A stretch of DNA of 64,000 bases from Rhizobiaceae bacterium (GTDB lineage: Bacteria; Pseudomonadota; Alphaproteobacteria; Rhizobiales; Rhizobiaceae), in the NCBI GenBank assembly GCA_017644105.1, contig JAEPMD010000005.1, positions 1 to 64,000 of the forward strand, given 5' to 3'. Under the pieces are notes generated by a model. It was not told the DNA's origin, did not search any database, and worked only from the letters and a program-made list of their open reading frames with translations. This document shows, piece after piece, positions 43,560 to 53,292 of this stretch (positions are counted from its first letter, which is position 1; each line of letters opens with the position of its first letter). A program made the position numbers and the translations under genes.

Positions 43560-44747
43560 TCAGCTATTTTTAGCTTTAAACGGCGCGCGCGTCTCTAAAA
43601 TCTCTAAAATTTCCCCAACCTCTTGGCGTTCATGGTGGAGATAATCCGAAATTGCGTTTCGAAATCCTTCATGAGGGATGTAATGCGCTGAATAGGTCAT
43701 TTTAGGCATATATCCGCGCGCGAGCTTATGTTGGCCTTGTGCACCAGCTTCAACACGTTTCAAACCATTGGCAATCGCATAGTCGATGGCCTGATGATAA
43801 CACACTTCAAAATGCAAATAAGGATGGTCTTCCATACAGCCCCAATGGCGACCATAAAGGCAATCAGAGCCGATAAAGTTGATCGCACCGGCAATATAAC
43901 GGTCTTCGCGTTTTGCCATGATCAACAAAATATCGTCTGGCATGCGTTCGCCGATCAGCGAGAAAAACGAACGGGTGAGATAGGGCCGCCCCCATTTTCG
44001 CATGCCTGTATCCATATAAAATTGGAAGAAGATGTCCCATACATCTTCGGTTAACTGATCACCCGTCAGCCATTCGATTTCAATGTCGTTTTCAAGCGCA
44101 ATGCGGCGTTCTTTCTTCAGAGCTTTTCGTTTGCGCGAAGCAAGCGTGTCCAGAAAATCGGAATAGGAACTATAGCCGTCATTTTCAAAATGAAATTGCT
44201 GATCATTGCGGATCAAGAAACCCTGCTGCTTGAGAAGCTCAGCCTCGTCTTCCGGCATAAAAGTTATATGCGCAGAAGAAAGCTGTAGCTGATCAGTCAC
44301 TTGACAAAGAGCGGATGCTAATCCCAATCGAACCGCGGTGATATTCGCTTGTTTATTGACCAAAAGGCGAGGCCCGGTTGCTGGTGTAAATGGCACTGAA
44401 CACTGAACCTTTGGGTAATATCGACCGCCGGCGCGTTCCCAGGCATCTGCCCATGCATGATCAAATACATATTCACCCTGGCTGTGGGATTTCACATAGG
44501 AAGGCAATGCACCCAAGATGTCACCTTCTGAGTTCGACAAGACCAAATGTTGAGGCATCCACCCAGTTTCGCGTGACACGGATCCGGATTCTTCCAAACA
44601 TGACAGAAAATCGTGTGAAACAAATGGGTTATAGATGTTTTCTGAATCAGTTTTTGAAGCGCCTATAAACTGATCCCAATCAGATTTTGACACTTCATTG
44701 ATTTGCGCAATGGTTTGAACAGTTAGTGATTTGTTTGCGTCATTCAT
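43560..44747 (-). CDS. GNAT-like N-acyltransferase (PF04339 type)
   Basis: A 395-residue protein of the former DUF482 family, which has a FemAB/GNAT-like fold. Diagnostic stretches are YNPFVSHDFLSCLEESGSVS, the Y-V-F-D-H-A-W-A-D segment, and YLHFEVCYHQAIDYAIANGL followed by EAGAQGQHKLARGYMP. The substrate is unknown. The open frame reaches 44765, but ATG 44747 gives MNDANKS. It lies between the GDPD and HIT genes. Confidence 0.9.
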   Translation of the reverse strand: MNDANKSLTVQTIAQINEVSKSDWDQFIGASKTDSENIYNPFVSHDFLSCLEESGSVSRETGWMPQHLVLSNSEGDILGALPSYVKSHSQGEYVFDHAWADAWERAGGRYYPKVQCSVPFTPATGPRLLVNKQANITAVRLGLASALCQVTDQLQLSSAHITFMPEDEAELLKQQGFLIRNDQQFHFENDGYSSYSDFLDTLASRKRKALKKERRIALENDIEIEWLTGDQLTEDVWDIFFQFYMDTGMRKWGRPYLTRSFFSLIGERMPDDILLIMAKREDRYIAGAINFIGSDCLYGRHWGCMEDHPYLHFEVCYHQAIDYAIANGLKRVEAGAQGQHKLARGYMPKMTYSAHYIPHEGFRNAISDYLHHERQEVGEILEILETRAPFKAKNS

Positions 44748-44780
44748 TGGGTGTCTCCATACCATAGATATGGGCCAAAC

Positions 44781-45503
44781 TTACGCAGGATCAAACCCCT
44801 CAAATGTGATTTGATCAGTATATTGATCTGAAAGTTTTTGTTGTTCACGATTACGAACGGTCCAGGTGATGATCTTCCTACCTTGTTTACGCTGCGCTTC
44901 GACAAACGGATTGGGAATATCATCAATGTCATAAGATATAAAGTTCACACCAAAACCCAGTGCATCTTCATGCTCAAAGAAAGTTTCAGGCTCCTTGCCC
45001 TCGGCGGTCAGACCGATCGGAAAAACACAACCGAGATCCCTAAAATTCTTCAGCAAATGTTGCGCAAACGACATGACTGCAATCGGACCTTTATAATCCT
45101 CAATATCATCGAGCACCGCGCCAGCAAAACCATCGTCATTGTCTTTACACCCTTTGAGCTCCAGAATGAGCGGGACTTTGCCATCAACAAGCTTCAATAA
45201 AGACTTAAGGGTTGGAATTTTATCTTTTGTTCCACCCACAGACAATTGCGTGAGTTCAGATGCCATCTTATCGCGCACATCACCACCAATACCGCAAAGA
45301 CGTTTCAGATTGAAATCATGAAACACCATGGGCACGCCATCAGCAGAAAACTGCAAATCGCACTCGATCGCATAGCCATTATCCACCGCAGCTTTAAATG
45401 CGCTGAGGGTGTTTTCAAAAACGCCCTTGGCCTCATCATGGAGACCCCGGTGAGCGATGGGCTTTTCGAATAGCTTTTCGAATTTATTAGCTTCCGGAAC
45501 CAT
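44781..45503 (-). CDS. Glycerophosphodiester phosphodiesterase
   Basis: A 240-residue GDPD TIM barrel with no signal peptide, so it is cytoplasmic. The catalytic elements are PIAHRGLHDEAKGVFENTLS and YAIECDLQFSADGVPMVFHD, giving the H-R, E-x-D and H-D metal and acid-base residues. It would release glycerol-3-phosphate from lipid-derived diesters. ATG 45503 overlaps the end of the ridA-like gene by 17 bases. Confidence 0.93.
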   Translation of the reverse strand: MVPEANKFEKLFEKPIAHRGLHDEAKGVFENTLSAFKAAVDNGYAIECDLQFSADGVPMVFHDFNLKRLCGIGGDVRDKMASELTQLSVGGTKDKIPTLKSLLKLVDGKVPLILELKGCKDNDDGFAGAVLDDIEDYKGPIAVMSFAQHLLKNFRDLGCVFPIGLTAEGKEPETFFEHEDALGFGVNFISYDIDDIPNPFVEAQRKQGRKIITWTVRNREQQKLSDQYTDQITFEGFDPA

Positions 45504-45984
45504 ATTCTTCAAACTCGATGATCGCATCAATTTCAACGGCAGCATTGAATGGAAGTGATGCCATGCCAACGGCGGCGCGCGCGTGCACACCACTGTCGCC
45601 TAAAATTTCAGCGAAGAAATCTGACGCACCATTGATCACCAAATGCTGCTCATGAAAATCAGCGGTTGATGAGACAAAGCCATTAATTTTGATCACCTGT
45701 TTGATGCGGCCGAGGTCTCCCAATGCAGCTTTCGCTTGAGCTAAAATGTTGATTGCGCAAATTTGTGCTGCATGTGCGCCTTGTTCCACCGTAACGGAAT
45801 GTCCTAGCTGTCCTTTTACGGCAATTTGCCCGTCCTGCATGGGCAATTGACCGGAGATAAACAAATGATTGTTGGACATTGTGTATGGCAGATAATTCGC
45901 AGCAGGTGCGGCAGCTTTTGGCAGCGCAATACCGCGTGCTGACAAACGTGCTTCAGCCATTCGTGCATCAAGTGAAAGAGACAT
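45487..45984 (-). CDS. RidA family protein
   Basis: A 165-residue member of the RidA/YjgF/UK114 family with the longer subgroup form. It reads HLFISGQLPMQDGQIAVKGQ, with QGAHAAQICAINILAQAKAA and the near-terminal AAVGMASLPFNAAVEIDAII. RidA proteins remove reactive enamines and imines; the usual Arg is not at the expected place here (VHARAAVGMASLP has Arg), so deaminase activity should not be assumed. It heads the minus-strand operon. Confidence 0.92.
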   Translation of the reverse strand: MSLSLDARMAEARLSARGIALPKAAAPAANYLPYTMSNNHLFISGQLPMQDGQIAVKGQLGHSVTVEQGAHAAQICAINILAQAKAALGDLGRIKQVIKINGFVSSTADFHEQHLVINGASDFFAEILGDSGVHARAAVGMASLPFNAAVEIDAIIEFEEYGSGS

Positions 45985-46133
45985 TTTGGTTTATTCCTTT
46001 AGGACCATAATAAAGCAGATGTTAAGTCTTTAACGATGATTCGTATAACATCAATAAGAAAAGTCTACACATCGCCGTATTGTCTGACTATATTCATTCA
46101 GAATCCACAACAGAGAGCATCACGCGACAGTTC

Positions 46134-46961
46134 ATGACGAAAACATCCACAATTTTAAAGACATTATGTTCGGCTGCAATTTTGGCGTCCGGCTTTGCAA
46201 CCACATTATCAGCTTCGCAATTGCTACCTCATCGTGCGGTCTATGATCTAAAGCTCAAAGATGCGACATCGCGATCAGGTATTTCAGGTCTTGCTGGGCG
46301 AATAGTCTATGAGTTTCGTGGTTCAAAATGTGATGGCTATACAGTTAATTTCCGCTTTGTCAGCGAGATCTTCACCGGAGAAACTGTTCGCGTCACAGAT
46401 CAGCAAACGTCAACCTATGAAGATGTGAGTTCCGATACATTTCAGTTTGTCACGCGTTCATTTGTAAATCAGGAACTAGATCGCGAGACGCGCGGTTCAG
46501 CGGAGAACAATGCGACCGAACTTGTGGTTGGTCTTAAAAAGCCCGATGAAAACGAGATCAAGCTACCAAAAGCTGCGTTTCCAACGGCGCACTTGATCGA
46601 ATTAATCGAAAAAGCAAAATCTGGTGAAACCATTTATGAAAGCCGCATCTTTGACGGTTCTGATGGTGCGGATCAATCTTTGATCACCACCAGCATTATC
46701 GGCAAGATGCTGGATGGTCCAAAAGAGGGTGATCCGGAAGTTAAAATAATTGGCGAGGGCGCAAAAGCTGCTTTCTGGCCGGTATCACTCTCTTATTTCG
46801 AAGAAACGGAATCTGGCGATACTATGCCGATCTACCGCATCGCGTTTAAGCTTTATGAAGATGGTGTCAGCCGTGATCTAACCATGGATTATGGCGAGTT
46901 CGTTATTGAAGGTAAAATTTCCGGGTTTGAGATCCTGGAAGAAGAAGCAGCCTGTGACTGA
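46134..46961 (+). CDS. eipB: EipB-like cell envelope integrity protein (DUF1849)
   Basis: A 275-residue periplasmic beta-spiral protein of the EipB family known from Brucella. A signal peptide (MTKTSTILKTLCSAAILASG, cut near TLSA) is followed by LLPHRAVYDLKLKDATSRSG and FRGSKCDGYTVNFRFVSEIF. One Cys lies in SKCDGY and the other in the last four residues (AACD), fitting the conserved disulfide. The frame is open from TTG 46080, but ATG 46134 starts a proper signal peptide. The GNAT gene overlaps by eight bases. Confidence 0.92.
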   Translation: MTKTSTILKTLCSAAILASGFATTLSASQLLPHRAVYDLKLKDATSRSGISGLAGRIVYEFRGSKCDGYTVNFRFVSEIFTGETVRVTDQQTSTYEDVSSDTFQFVTRSFVNQELDRETRGSAENNATELVVGLKKPDENEIKLPKAAFPTAHLIELIEKAKSGETIYESRIFDGSDGADQSLITTSIIGKMLDGPKEGDPEVKIIGEGAKAAFWPVSLSYFEETESGDTMPIYRIAFKLYEDGVSRDLTMDYGEFVIEGKISGFEILEEEAACD

Positions 46962-47406
46962 TCAAGTGGCAAATGTCGTTATTCGCCGTATGCAATCCGG
47001 CGATCATGCGGATTGGCTGGCGCTTTGGGAAGGGTACAACACCTTTTATGAGCGCAGTGTGACAGACACAGCCACTAATCGTACTTGGAATTCTTTACTA
47101 GCAGGCGATGGCGAACCATTTGGGTATGTGGCGGAACTGGGTGGCAAAGCGGTTGGTTTTGCTCATTATTTCATGACGATTTCAACGTCGGACGATGGAC
47201 CACGCTGCTATTTGCGGGATCTATTTGCAGATCCGAGCGTGCGCGGAAAAGGCATTGGTCGGGCTTTAATTGAAGCGGTGTATGAAGACGCTGATCAGCA
47301 CAATGCATCTCAAACTTATTGGCTCACGGCAGAAGATAATCACACCGCGCGCAAGCTTTATGACGCGGTTGCTAGCAAAACGCCTTTTATCAAATACGCG
47401 CGTTAG
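46954..47406 (+). CDS. GNAT family N-acetyltransferase
   Basis: A 150-residue acetyltransferase. The acetyl-CoA binding motif is DPSVRGKGIGRALIEAVYED, and the late YWLTAEDNHTARKLYD is typical. The start is GTG 46954 in GTGACTGA, which overlaps the eipB stop, so translation is coupled. The substrate is unknown. Confidence 0.9.
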   Translation: MTDQVANVVIRRMQSGDHADWLALWEGYNTFYERSVTDTATNRTWNSLLAGDGEPFGYVAELGGKAVGFAHYFMTISTSDDGPRCYLRDLFADPSVRGKGIGRALIEAVYEDADQHNASQTYWLTAEDNHTARKLYDAVASKTPFIKYAR

Positions 47407-47768
47407 ACATCAATGACGCCTACGGCTCCCAGAAACAGTATGATAAGCATCGTGGTTAAAAACCAACTGATATGAATGAGTCCAAGTTTTGTTCGAAATG
47501 AAATATGCAACAAAGGAAAATAGGACTTTGTTGTTTCTCCAAATAACTTTCGCTCGTATTTGTCCGAAACCATCGCCCAGACCAAGCGCAATATGATGAA
47601 AATATGTAGCGGTAATATTAGTAAAAAGGCTGAGCCGGCCCCGAATTTACTATCTTGATATAATGTACCGATCCCAAAAATAGAAACGGCAATAAAACAG
47701 CCCGATATTAGCCAATATAAACGAGTTTTCCAGTTGATGGATTTTACGTTACGCTTAGCCTCATTCAT
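47403..47768 (-). CDS. Unknown small three-helix membrane protein
   Basis: A 121-residue protein with three hydrophobic helices (about residues 16-36, 43-66 and 96-117), joined by a basic loop (SDKYERKLFGETTKSY). I do not recognise a family. It begins three bases after the threonine aldolase stop and so is probably cotranscribed. Its stop codon overlaps the end of the convergent GNAT gene by four bases. Confidence 0.68.
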   Translation of the reverse strand: MNEAKRNVKSINWKTRLYWLISGCFIAVSIFGIGTLYQDSKFGAGSAFLLILPLHIFIILRLVWAMVSDKYERKLFGETTKSYFPLLHISFRTKLGLIHISWFLTTMLIILFLGAVGVIDV

Positions 47769-47771
47769 TTG

Positions 47772-48800
47772 CTAAGATTTCAACATCTCGATGAACCGAT
47801 CTACTTTCGTTCCATCGGTGGCCCAAGAGGTGACGAGACGCAGTTGGGTGCGTTCCTCGTCGATGACTTTCCATCGATAAAAATCAAACTCAGTCTCAAG
47901 ACGTGTGATCACATCATTTGGCAGGATCGCCATGAGCATATTGGCTTCACATTCTGCAGCCATTTCATATCCTGCCGCCTTGATACCCTGGGCCATTTTT
48001 GCAGCCATGTCATTGCCGCGTTTCGCAAGCTCGAAATAAAGCCCATCGGTGAAAAGCTCTTTAAATTGATGCCCCAGCGCGCTGCCTTTGGCTAAAAGCG
48101 CACCGCGTTGCTTAAGATGAATTTCAAAGTCTTCCGCCAAAGCCTTATTTGGGATGACAATCGCTTCGCCGAATAACGCACCAGCCTTGGTGCCGCCAAT
48201 CCAGAAGATATCAGCAAAGGAGGCAACGTCTTTTAGCGTCAGATCTGAATGCTCAGATGCTATTGCAGCACCCATACGCGCACCATCGATCATAAAGAGA
48301 AGCTTATTGTCTCGGCAGATTTTCGAAAGCGCTGCGACTTCATCACGTCGATAGACAGTACCGATTTCAGTCGCATTGGAGATATATACAAGGCGAGGGC
48401 GCGTTACATGCGGGAAATGATTATGCGTATCGATCACTTTTTGCAGGTTTTCAGCGGTCAATTTGCCATTAACAACATCAGCTGCGATCACTTTATGCCC
48501 CGTTGCTTCAATCGCACCGGCTTCATTGGTTTGAATATGCCCAGATAGCGGCGCAATCACAGCTTCATGAGATTTCAATGCACAGGCGTGGATGATGAGA
48601 TTTGCCAAGGTGCCGCCCGACACGAAGAAGATGTCTGTATCTTTTGTGCCCATTTCAGCGCGTATAAGGTCTCGCGCAGCATTTGAATAATCATCAGTCC
48701 CATAGGGTGTGGACTGCACCAAATTGCTCTCAGTTAAAGCTTTTAGAATATTGGGATGACAGCCTTCGCTATAATCATTGCGGAAGATATATTTAGACAC
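47772..48800 (-). CDS. Low-specificity L-threonine aldolase/beta-eliminating lyase family
   Basis: A 342-residue PLP-dependent fold-type I enzyme that would cleave threonine to glycine and acetaldehyde. The N-terminus is FRNDYSEGCHPNILKALTES, the Asp contacting the cofactor is in LLFMIDGARMGAAIA, and the Schiff-base Lys is in IGGTKAGALFGEA. The length is typical. The aldolase gene is followed by a small membrane-protein gene. Confidence 0.92.
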   Translation of the reverse strand: MSKYIFRNDYSEGCHPNILKALTESNLVQSTPYGTDDYSNAARDLIRAEMGTKDTDIFFVSGGTLANLIIHACALKSHEAVIAPLSGHIQTNEAGAIEATGHKVIAADVVNGKLTAENLQKVIDTHNHFPHVTRPRLVYISNATEIGTVYRRDEVAALSKICRDNKLLFMIDGARMGAAIASEHSDLTLKDVASFADIFWIGGTKAGALFGEAIVIPNKALAEDFEIHLKQRGALLAKGSALGHQFKELFTDGLYFELAKRGNDMAAKMAQGIKAAGYEMAAECEANMLMAILPNDVITRLETEFDFYRWKVIDEERTQLRLVTSWATDGTKVDRFIEMLKS

Positions 48801-49035
48801 GCTTGAACCTCAATTTGTAATATGGCCTACCTAAATGAATTGCCCTTGCGAAGTCAAAACCATTCTTATTGGCCTAAACGCAAGAAAACGCTTGCAATTC
48901 AGCGCATATAGGCATATGTGAGCCGCATTCCACATGCAGATTTGGGATTGTTCGGGGAGAAATCCGTTCCATTCCGCCCGGTGGCAAGAGATTGCTTCTA
49001 TCTGCAGAGGTATAACCGGTAAAGGAGATAAAGAC

Positions 49036-49824
49036 ATGGCAATGCCTAGTTTTTCAATGCGCCAATTGCTAGAGGCAGGCGTACACTTTGGGCACCAGAC
49101 ACACCGCTGGAACCCTAAAATGAAAAAGTTCATCTTTGGTGAGCGCAACAATATTCACATCATTGACCTTGGTCAAACATACCCAATGCTTTCAAATGCA
49201 TTGCAGCTTGTGTCTGACACAGTTGCAAAAGGCGGTCGCGTACTTTTCGTTGGTACAAAGCGTCAAGCATCTGAAATCGTTGCAAAAGCCGCTGAAGAAT
49301 CAGCTCAATACTACGTCAATGCACGTTGGCTTGGTGGTATGTTGACGAACTGGAAAACAATTTCCAACTCAATTTCACGTCTTCGCAAGCTCGACGAATT
49401 GCTTTCAGGGGATGCATCTGGTTTCACTAAGAAAGAGCGTTTGAACCTTGAGCGCGAGCGTGAAAAGCTAAACCGTGCTTTGGGCGGTATCCGCGATATG
49501 GGTGGTACACCTGACCTTATTTTTGTGATCGACACAAATAAAGAAGGCATCGCAATTCAAGAAGCAAAACGTCTTGGTATCCCAGTTGTTGCAATCGTTG
49601 ATTCCAACTGTGACCCAGACATCGTTGATTTCCCAATCCCAGGTAACGACGATGCGGCTCGCTCGATTTCGCTTTATTGCGATCTTGTATCTCGCGCATG
49701 TATCGATGGTATTGCGCGTCAGCAAGGCGCTTCTGGCGTTGATTTGGGTGCACAAGTTGAAGCACCTGCTGAAGAAGCGCTTGCAGAAGAGCCAGCAGCT
49801 GAAGAGGCACCAGCTGCATCTTAA
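49036..49824 (+). CDS. rpsB: 30S ribosomal protein uS2
   Basis: A 262-residue S2 protein. It starts [20 protein letters not shown], has [20 protein letters not shown], and ends with an Ala/Glu-rich tail common in alphaproteobacteria. AAAGGAGAT precedes ATG 49036 with ideal spacing; the frame is open further upstream but only this start fits. Codon use shows high expression. It opens the plus-strand cluster ending at lpxB. Confidence 0.97.
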   Translation: MAMPSFSMRQLLEAGVHFGHQTHRWNPKMKKFIFGERNNIHIIDLGQTYPMLSNALQLVSDTVAKGGRVLFVGTKRQASEIVAKAAEESAQYYVNARWLGGMLTNWKTISNSISRLRKLDELLSGDASGFTKKERLNLEREREKLNRALGGIRDMGGTPDLIFVIDTNKEGIAIQEAKRLGIPVVAIVDSNCDPDIVDFPIPGNDDAARSISLYCDLVSRACIDGIARQQGASGVDLGAQVEAPAEEALAEEPAAEEAPAAS

Positions 49825-49849
49825 GACAGCATTTGTTTGATAACGATTT

Positions 49850-49910
49850 TGGCGGCAAGCGATCTAAGCAGCCGCCAATGTCGTAAATTTGAGACAGTAC
49901 TTATGTACTG
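49850..49910 (+). promoter_or_regulatory. Two stem-loops between rpsB and tsf
   Basis: TTGGCGGC/GCCGCCAA pairs around a 14-base loop (about 49850-49879), and CAGTAC-TTAT-GTACTG at 49895-49910 is a perfect hairpin. Neither has a U-run. They may stabilise or attenuate the transcript between the two genes. Confidence 0.4.
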
Positions 49911-49994
49911 AGATTTGAAACGGTACGAATAGTATCTATATGATGTGTTGAAACTTTTCTCGACATTTCAATATTCTGGCAAAAAGAGGCTATT

Positions 49995-50915
49995 ATGAGC
50001 ATCACAGCAGCAATGGTTAAAGAACTGCGCGAAAAATCCGGCGCAGGTATGATGGACTGTAAAAAAGCGCTAACAGAAGCTGGCGGCGACATGGAAGCTG
50101 CAATCGATTGGTTGCGCGCAAAAGGTATCGCTAAAGCTGACAAAAAATCTGGTCGTACAGCGGCTGAAGGTCTTGTTGGTATTGCAAGCGAAGGTAATTC
50201 AGCGGTTGTTATCGAACTCAACTCTGAAACAGACTTTGTTGCGAAAAACGACGAATTCCAATCATTGGTTAACTCAATCGCAGACACAGCATTGTCAACA
50301 GACGGTTCAGTTGAAGCAATTTTGGCAGCTGGTCACCCATCAGGTAAAACTGTTGAAGACGAAATCAAAGGCGCTATCGGTACAATCGGTGAGAACATGA
50401 CACTTCGTCGTTCTGCGAAATTGTCTGTAGGTTCTGGTGTTGTTGCATCTTACATCCACAATGCTGTGACAGACCGTCTTGGTAAATTGGGCGTTCTTGT
50501 TGCACTTGAATCTGAAGGCGACGCAGAAAAACTAGCAGCAGTTGGCCGTCAGGTTGCTATGCACATTGCAGCAACAAGCCCGTTGGCTGTGACATCTGAA
50601 GAAGTTGACAAAGATGTTGCTGAGCGCGAGCGTCAGGTATTCCTTGAGCAAGCTAAAGAATCTGGCAAGCCAGACAATATTGCTGAAAAAATGGTTGAAG
50701 GCCGTATGCGCAAATTCTTCCAAGAAGTTGCACTTATGTCTCAGCAATTCGTTATGAACCCAGACCAAACTGTTGCAGAAGCTGTAAAAGCTGCTGAAGC
50801 AGAAGTTGGTGCACCAATTGCTGTAACTGGCATGGCTCGCTTGCTACTTGGTGAAGGCGTTGAAAAAGAAGAAGAAGATTTTGCAGCTGAAGTTGCTGCA
50901 ACAGCCAAAGGCTAA
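49995..50915 (+). CDS. tsf: Elongation factor Ts
   Basis: A 306-residue nucleotide exchange factor for EF-Tu. The N-terminal UBA-like part is [20 protein letters not shown], followed by [15 protein letters not shown] and the coiled-coil and C-terminal modules. AGAGG precedes the ATG. Codons are strongly biased. It follows rpsB by 170 bases. Confidence 0.97.
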   Translation: MSITAAMVKELREKSGAGMMDCKKALTEAGGDMEAAIDWLRAKGIAKADKKSGRTAAEGLVGIASEGNSAVVIELNSETDFVAKNDEFQSLVNSIADTALSTDGSVEAILAAGHPSGKTVEDEIKGAIGTIGENMTLRRSAKLSVGSGVVASYIHNAVTDRLGKLGVLVALESEGDAEKLAAVGRQVAMHIAATSPLAVTSEEVDKDVAERERQVFLEQAKESGKPDNIAEKMVEGRMRKFFQEVALMSQQFVMNPDQTVAEAVKAAEAEVGAPIAVTGMARLLLGEGVEKEEEDFAAEVAATAKG

Positions 50916-50952
50916 TTTTCGTTTAATTACGAAAAACTTCTTATGTTTTATT

Positions 50953-50982
50953 AAGGGCATCGCGTGACAACGCGGTGCCCTT
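50953..50982 (+). terminator. Long stem-loop between tsf and pyrH
   Basis: AAGGGCATCGCGT and ACGCGGTGCCCTT form a 13-pair stem (one T-G pair) with a GACA loop. No U-run follows, so it may be a partial or Rho-linked terminator, or an mRNA-end hairpin. Confidence 0.55.
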
Positions 50983-51064
50983 GGTGTATCGGGGGTGTCG
51001 GAAATATTCATGAGATGCCGAATCTCTCCTCCTGTGGACAATGACAGACGATAAAGGGTGCCAA

Positions 51065-51787
51065 ATGTCAGACGAACCAATCTACAAACGGGTATTATTC
51101 AAAGCTTCAGGTGAAGCGCTAATGGGTGATCAGGGATTTGGGATTGATGTGAATGTGGCAGATCGTATTGCGGGCGATATTGCTGAAGTTCACAATATGG
51201 GTGTTGAGGTCAGCATCGTTGTCGGCGGCGGTAACATTTTCCGTGGGGTTGCTGTGGCATCTAAAGGTGGCGATCGCGTAACGGGCGATCACATGGGTAT
51301 GCTGGCAACAGTGATCAATGCACTTGCATTGGCAACCTCTTTGCGTAAGCGCGGAGTTGAAACAGAAGTTCTATCGGCGATTGCCATGCCAGAGCTCTGC
51401 CAAAGCTTCTCACAGCGTGCAGCGCAACATCATCTGAACAAAGGTCGTGTAGTGATTTTTGCTGGTGGTACAGGCAATCCGTTTTTGACAACAGATACAG
51501 CTGCTGCGTTGCGCGCGGCTGAAATGGGTGCGGAAGCTATCTTTAAAGGCACGCAGGTGGATGGTATTTATTCAGCCGATCCGAAAACATCCCCGGATGC
51601 AACGCGTTATGAAGAGCTCACACACGATGTTGTGCTTGAAAAAGGTTTAGCTGTTATGGATACAGCCGCCGTGGCATTGGCTCAGGAGAACAATTTGCCA
51701 ATCGTTGTATTCTCCATCCACGAAAAGGGCGGCTTTGCCCAAATCGTAAAAGGTGGTGGACGTTCAACGATTGTGCGTGATAAATAA
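51065..51787 (+). CDS. pyrH: UMP kinase
   Basis: A 240-residue amino-acid-kinase-fold enzyme that phosphorylates UMP to UDP. It reads YKRVLFKASGEALMGDQGFG, VVGGGNIFRGV and VIFAGGTGNPFLTTDTAAAL, all standard. ATG 51065 has AAAGGG with good spacing; an in-frame ATG at 51041 is less likely. Confidence 0.96.
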   Translation: MSDEPIYKRVLFKASGEALMGDQGFGIDVNVADRIAGDIAEVHNMGVEVSIVVGGGNIFRGVAVASKGGDRVTGDHMGMLATVINALALATSLRKRGVETEVLSAIAMPELCQSFSQRAAQHHLNKGRVVIFAGGTGNPFLTTDTAAALRAAEMGAEAIFKGTQVDGIYSADPKTSPDATRYEELTHDVVLEKGLAVMDTAAVALAQENNLPIVVFSIHEKGGFAQIVKGGGRSTIVRDK

Positions 51788-51836
51788 ACCAGCAATTGTG
51801 AAATTGCATAAGTTTTAGGGAATGTTGGAGGCAAAA

Positions 51837-52394
51837 ATGGCCGGTGTAGATTTAGATGATTTAAAACGACGTATGGATGGCGCGGTCAACGCGTTTAAGT
51901 CCGATATCGCCGCATTGCGCACAGGCAGAGCTTCAGCAAATCTGCTCGATCCTGTCATGGTAGATGCATATGGCTCCAAAGTGCCGTTAAATACAGTTTC
52001 CAACATCTCAGTTCCAGAACCGCGTATGCTGTCTGTAACTGTGTGGGACAAAAGCATGGTGTCTGCGGTAGAAAAAGGCATTCGCGAAGCCAATCTTGGT
52101 TTTAACCCAATCACCGATGGTCAAAATTTGCGCCTTCCTTTGCCAGATCTAAACGAAGAGCGCCGCAAGGAGCTTGTGAAAATCGCCAATGGTTATGCTG
52201 AAAATGCCAAAGTCGCGATACGTCATGTACGTCGTGATGGCATGGACAGCCTTAAAAAAGCCGAAAAAGATGGTGACATTGGCAAGGATGAGGCTCATTC
52301 TGAATCGGAAAACGTACAAAAGGTAACTGATGATACGATCAAAACCGTGGATACGCTTTTGTCGGAAAAAGAAACCGAGATCATGACCGTTTAA
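51837..52394 (+). CDS. frr: Ribosome recycling factor
   Basis: A 185-residue RRF, the same length as in E. coli. It contains [20 protein letters not shown] and [24 protein letters not shown] lies six bases before ATG 51837; ATG 51822 is poorly placed relative to a ribosome-binding site. It releases ribosomes from mRNA together with EF-G. Confidence 0.96.
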   Translation: MAGVDLDDLKRRMDGAVNAFKSDIAALRTGRASANLLDPVMVDAYGSKVPLNTVSNISVPEPRMLSVTVWDKSMVSAVEKGIREANLGFNPITDGQNLRLPLPDLNEERRKELVKIANGYAENAKVAIRHVRRDGMDSLKKAEKDGDIGKDEAHSESENVQKVTDDTIKTVDTLLSEKETEIMTV

Positions 52395-52421
52395 ATTTCC
52401 TCGTGGGGCCGGGCGCGTTTT

Positions 52422-53165
52422 ATGCAATCAGCGAGCACAACAAATACACCTCAACATGTTGCCATCATTATGGATGGCAATGGACGTTGGGCCAAAGCGC
52501 GTGGTTTATCCAGAAGCGCAGGGCATCAAAAAGGTGTTGAAACTTTGCGCCAAGTGGTGCGTACGGCCGGTGAAGCAGGTGTTCAATATTTAACATTATT
52601 TGCATTTTCGTCTGAAAATTGGAGCCGACCACAAGAAGAGGTTGGCTTTTTAATGGGGCTTTTAAAGAAGTTTATCAAACGTGACCTAGCAGAACTACGT
52701 TCCGAGAATGTACGCGTCCGTGTCATCGGTGCCCGTGACAATTTACAATCTGATATTCTTGATCTGCTGATTGAAGCTGAAGAAAACACCCAGCAAAATG
52801 ATGGATTAAATCTTATCATTGCCTTTAACTATGGCGCGCGAGACGAGATTGCCCGCGCAACAAAACGCCTGGCTGAAGATGTTAAATCCGGCTTGTTGTC
52901 GCCAGAACAAGTTAATGAAGCCAAAGTAACCAGCTATCTAGATACAAGCGGTTTGCCTGATCCCGATCTCATTATTCGTTCGAGTGGGGAGCAGCGGTTA
53001 TCTAACTTTCTCTTATGGCAAGCAGCTTACGCGGAGTTTGTATTTGTTGATGAGCTATGGCCAGACTTTACCAAGGATGTTTTTCATCGCGCTTTGAGCA
53101 CATATTGCCAACGAGACCGACGCTTTGGTCGTGTTGAAAGCGCAAAACTTATAGCAACTTCTTGA
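52422..53165 (+). CDS. uppS: Undecaprenyl diphosphate synthase
   Basis: A 247-residue cis-prenyltransferase that makes the lipid carrier for peptidoglycan and other envelope polymers. The signature is HVAIIMDGNGRWAKARGLSR with the catalytic Asp; later FAFSSENWSRPQEEV and the DLIIRSSGEQRLSNFLLWQ block are present. Confidence 0.96.
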   Translation: MQSASTTNTPQHVAIIMDGNGRWAKARGLSRSAGHQKGVETLRQVVRTAGEAGVQYLTLFAFSSENWSRPQEEVGFLMGLLKKFIKRDLAELRSENVRVRVIGARDNLQSDILDLLIEAEENTQQNDGLNLIIAFNYGARDEIARATKRLAEDVKSGLLSPEQVNEAKVTSYLDTSGLPDPDLIIRSSGEQRLSNFLLWQAAYAEFVFVDELWPDFTKDVFHRALSTYCQRDRRFGRVESAKLIATS

Positions 53166-53215
53166 GGATGAAGCGCTTTAAGTTGTTTTCAAGCGATATT
53201 TTAGTGTGTAACTTA

Positions 53216-53233
53216 GCGTTCCAGAGGGAACGC
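53216..53233 (+). repeat. Perfect hairpin between uppS and cdsA
   Basis: GCGTTCC-AGAG-GGAACGC is a seven-pair inverted repeat without a U-run. It lies in the only gap larger than 100 bases between uppS and cdsA. Confidence 0.4.
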
Positions 53234-53292
53234 CAATGTTATTAAATCATCAGCTTCTTTCGAAGATAATAAATCAAAGTTTGGCTTGATTT

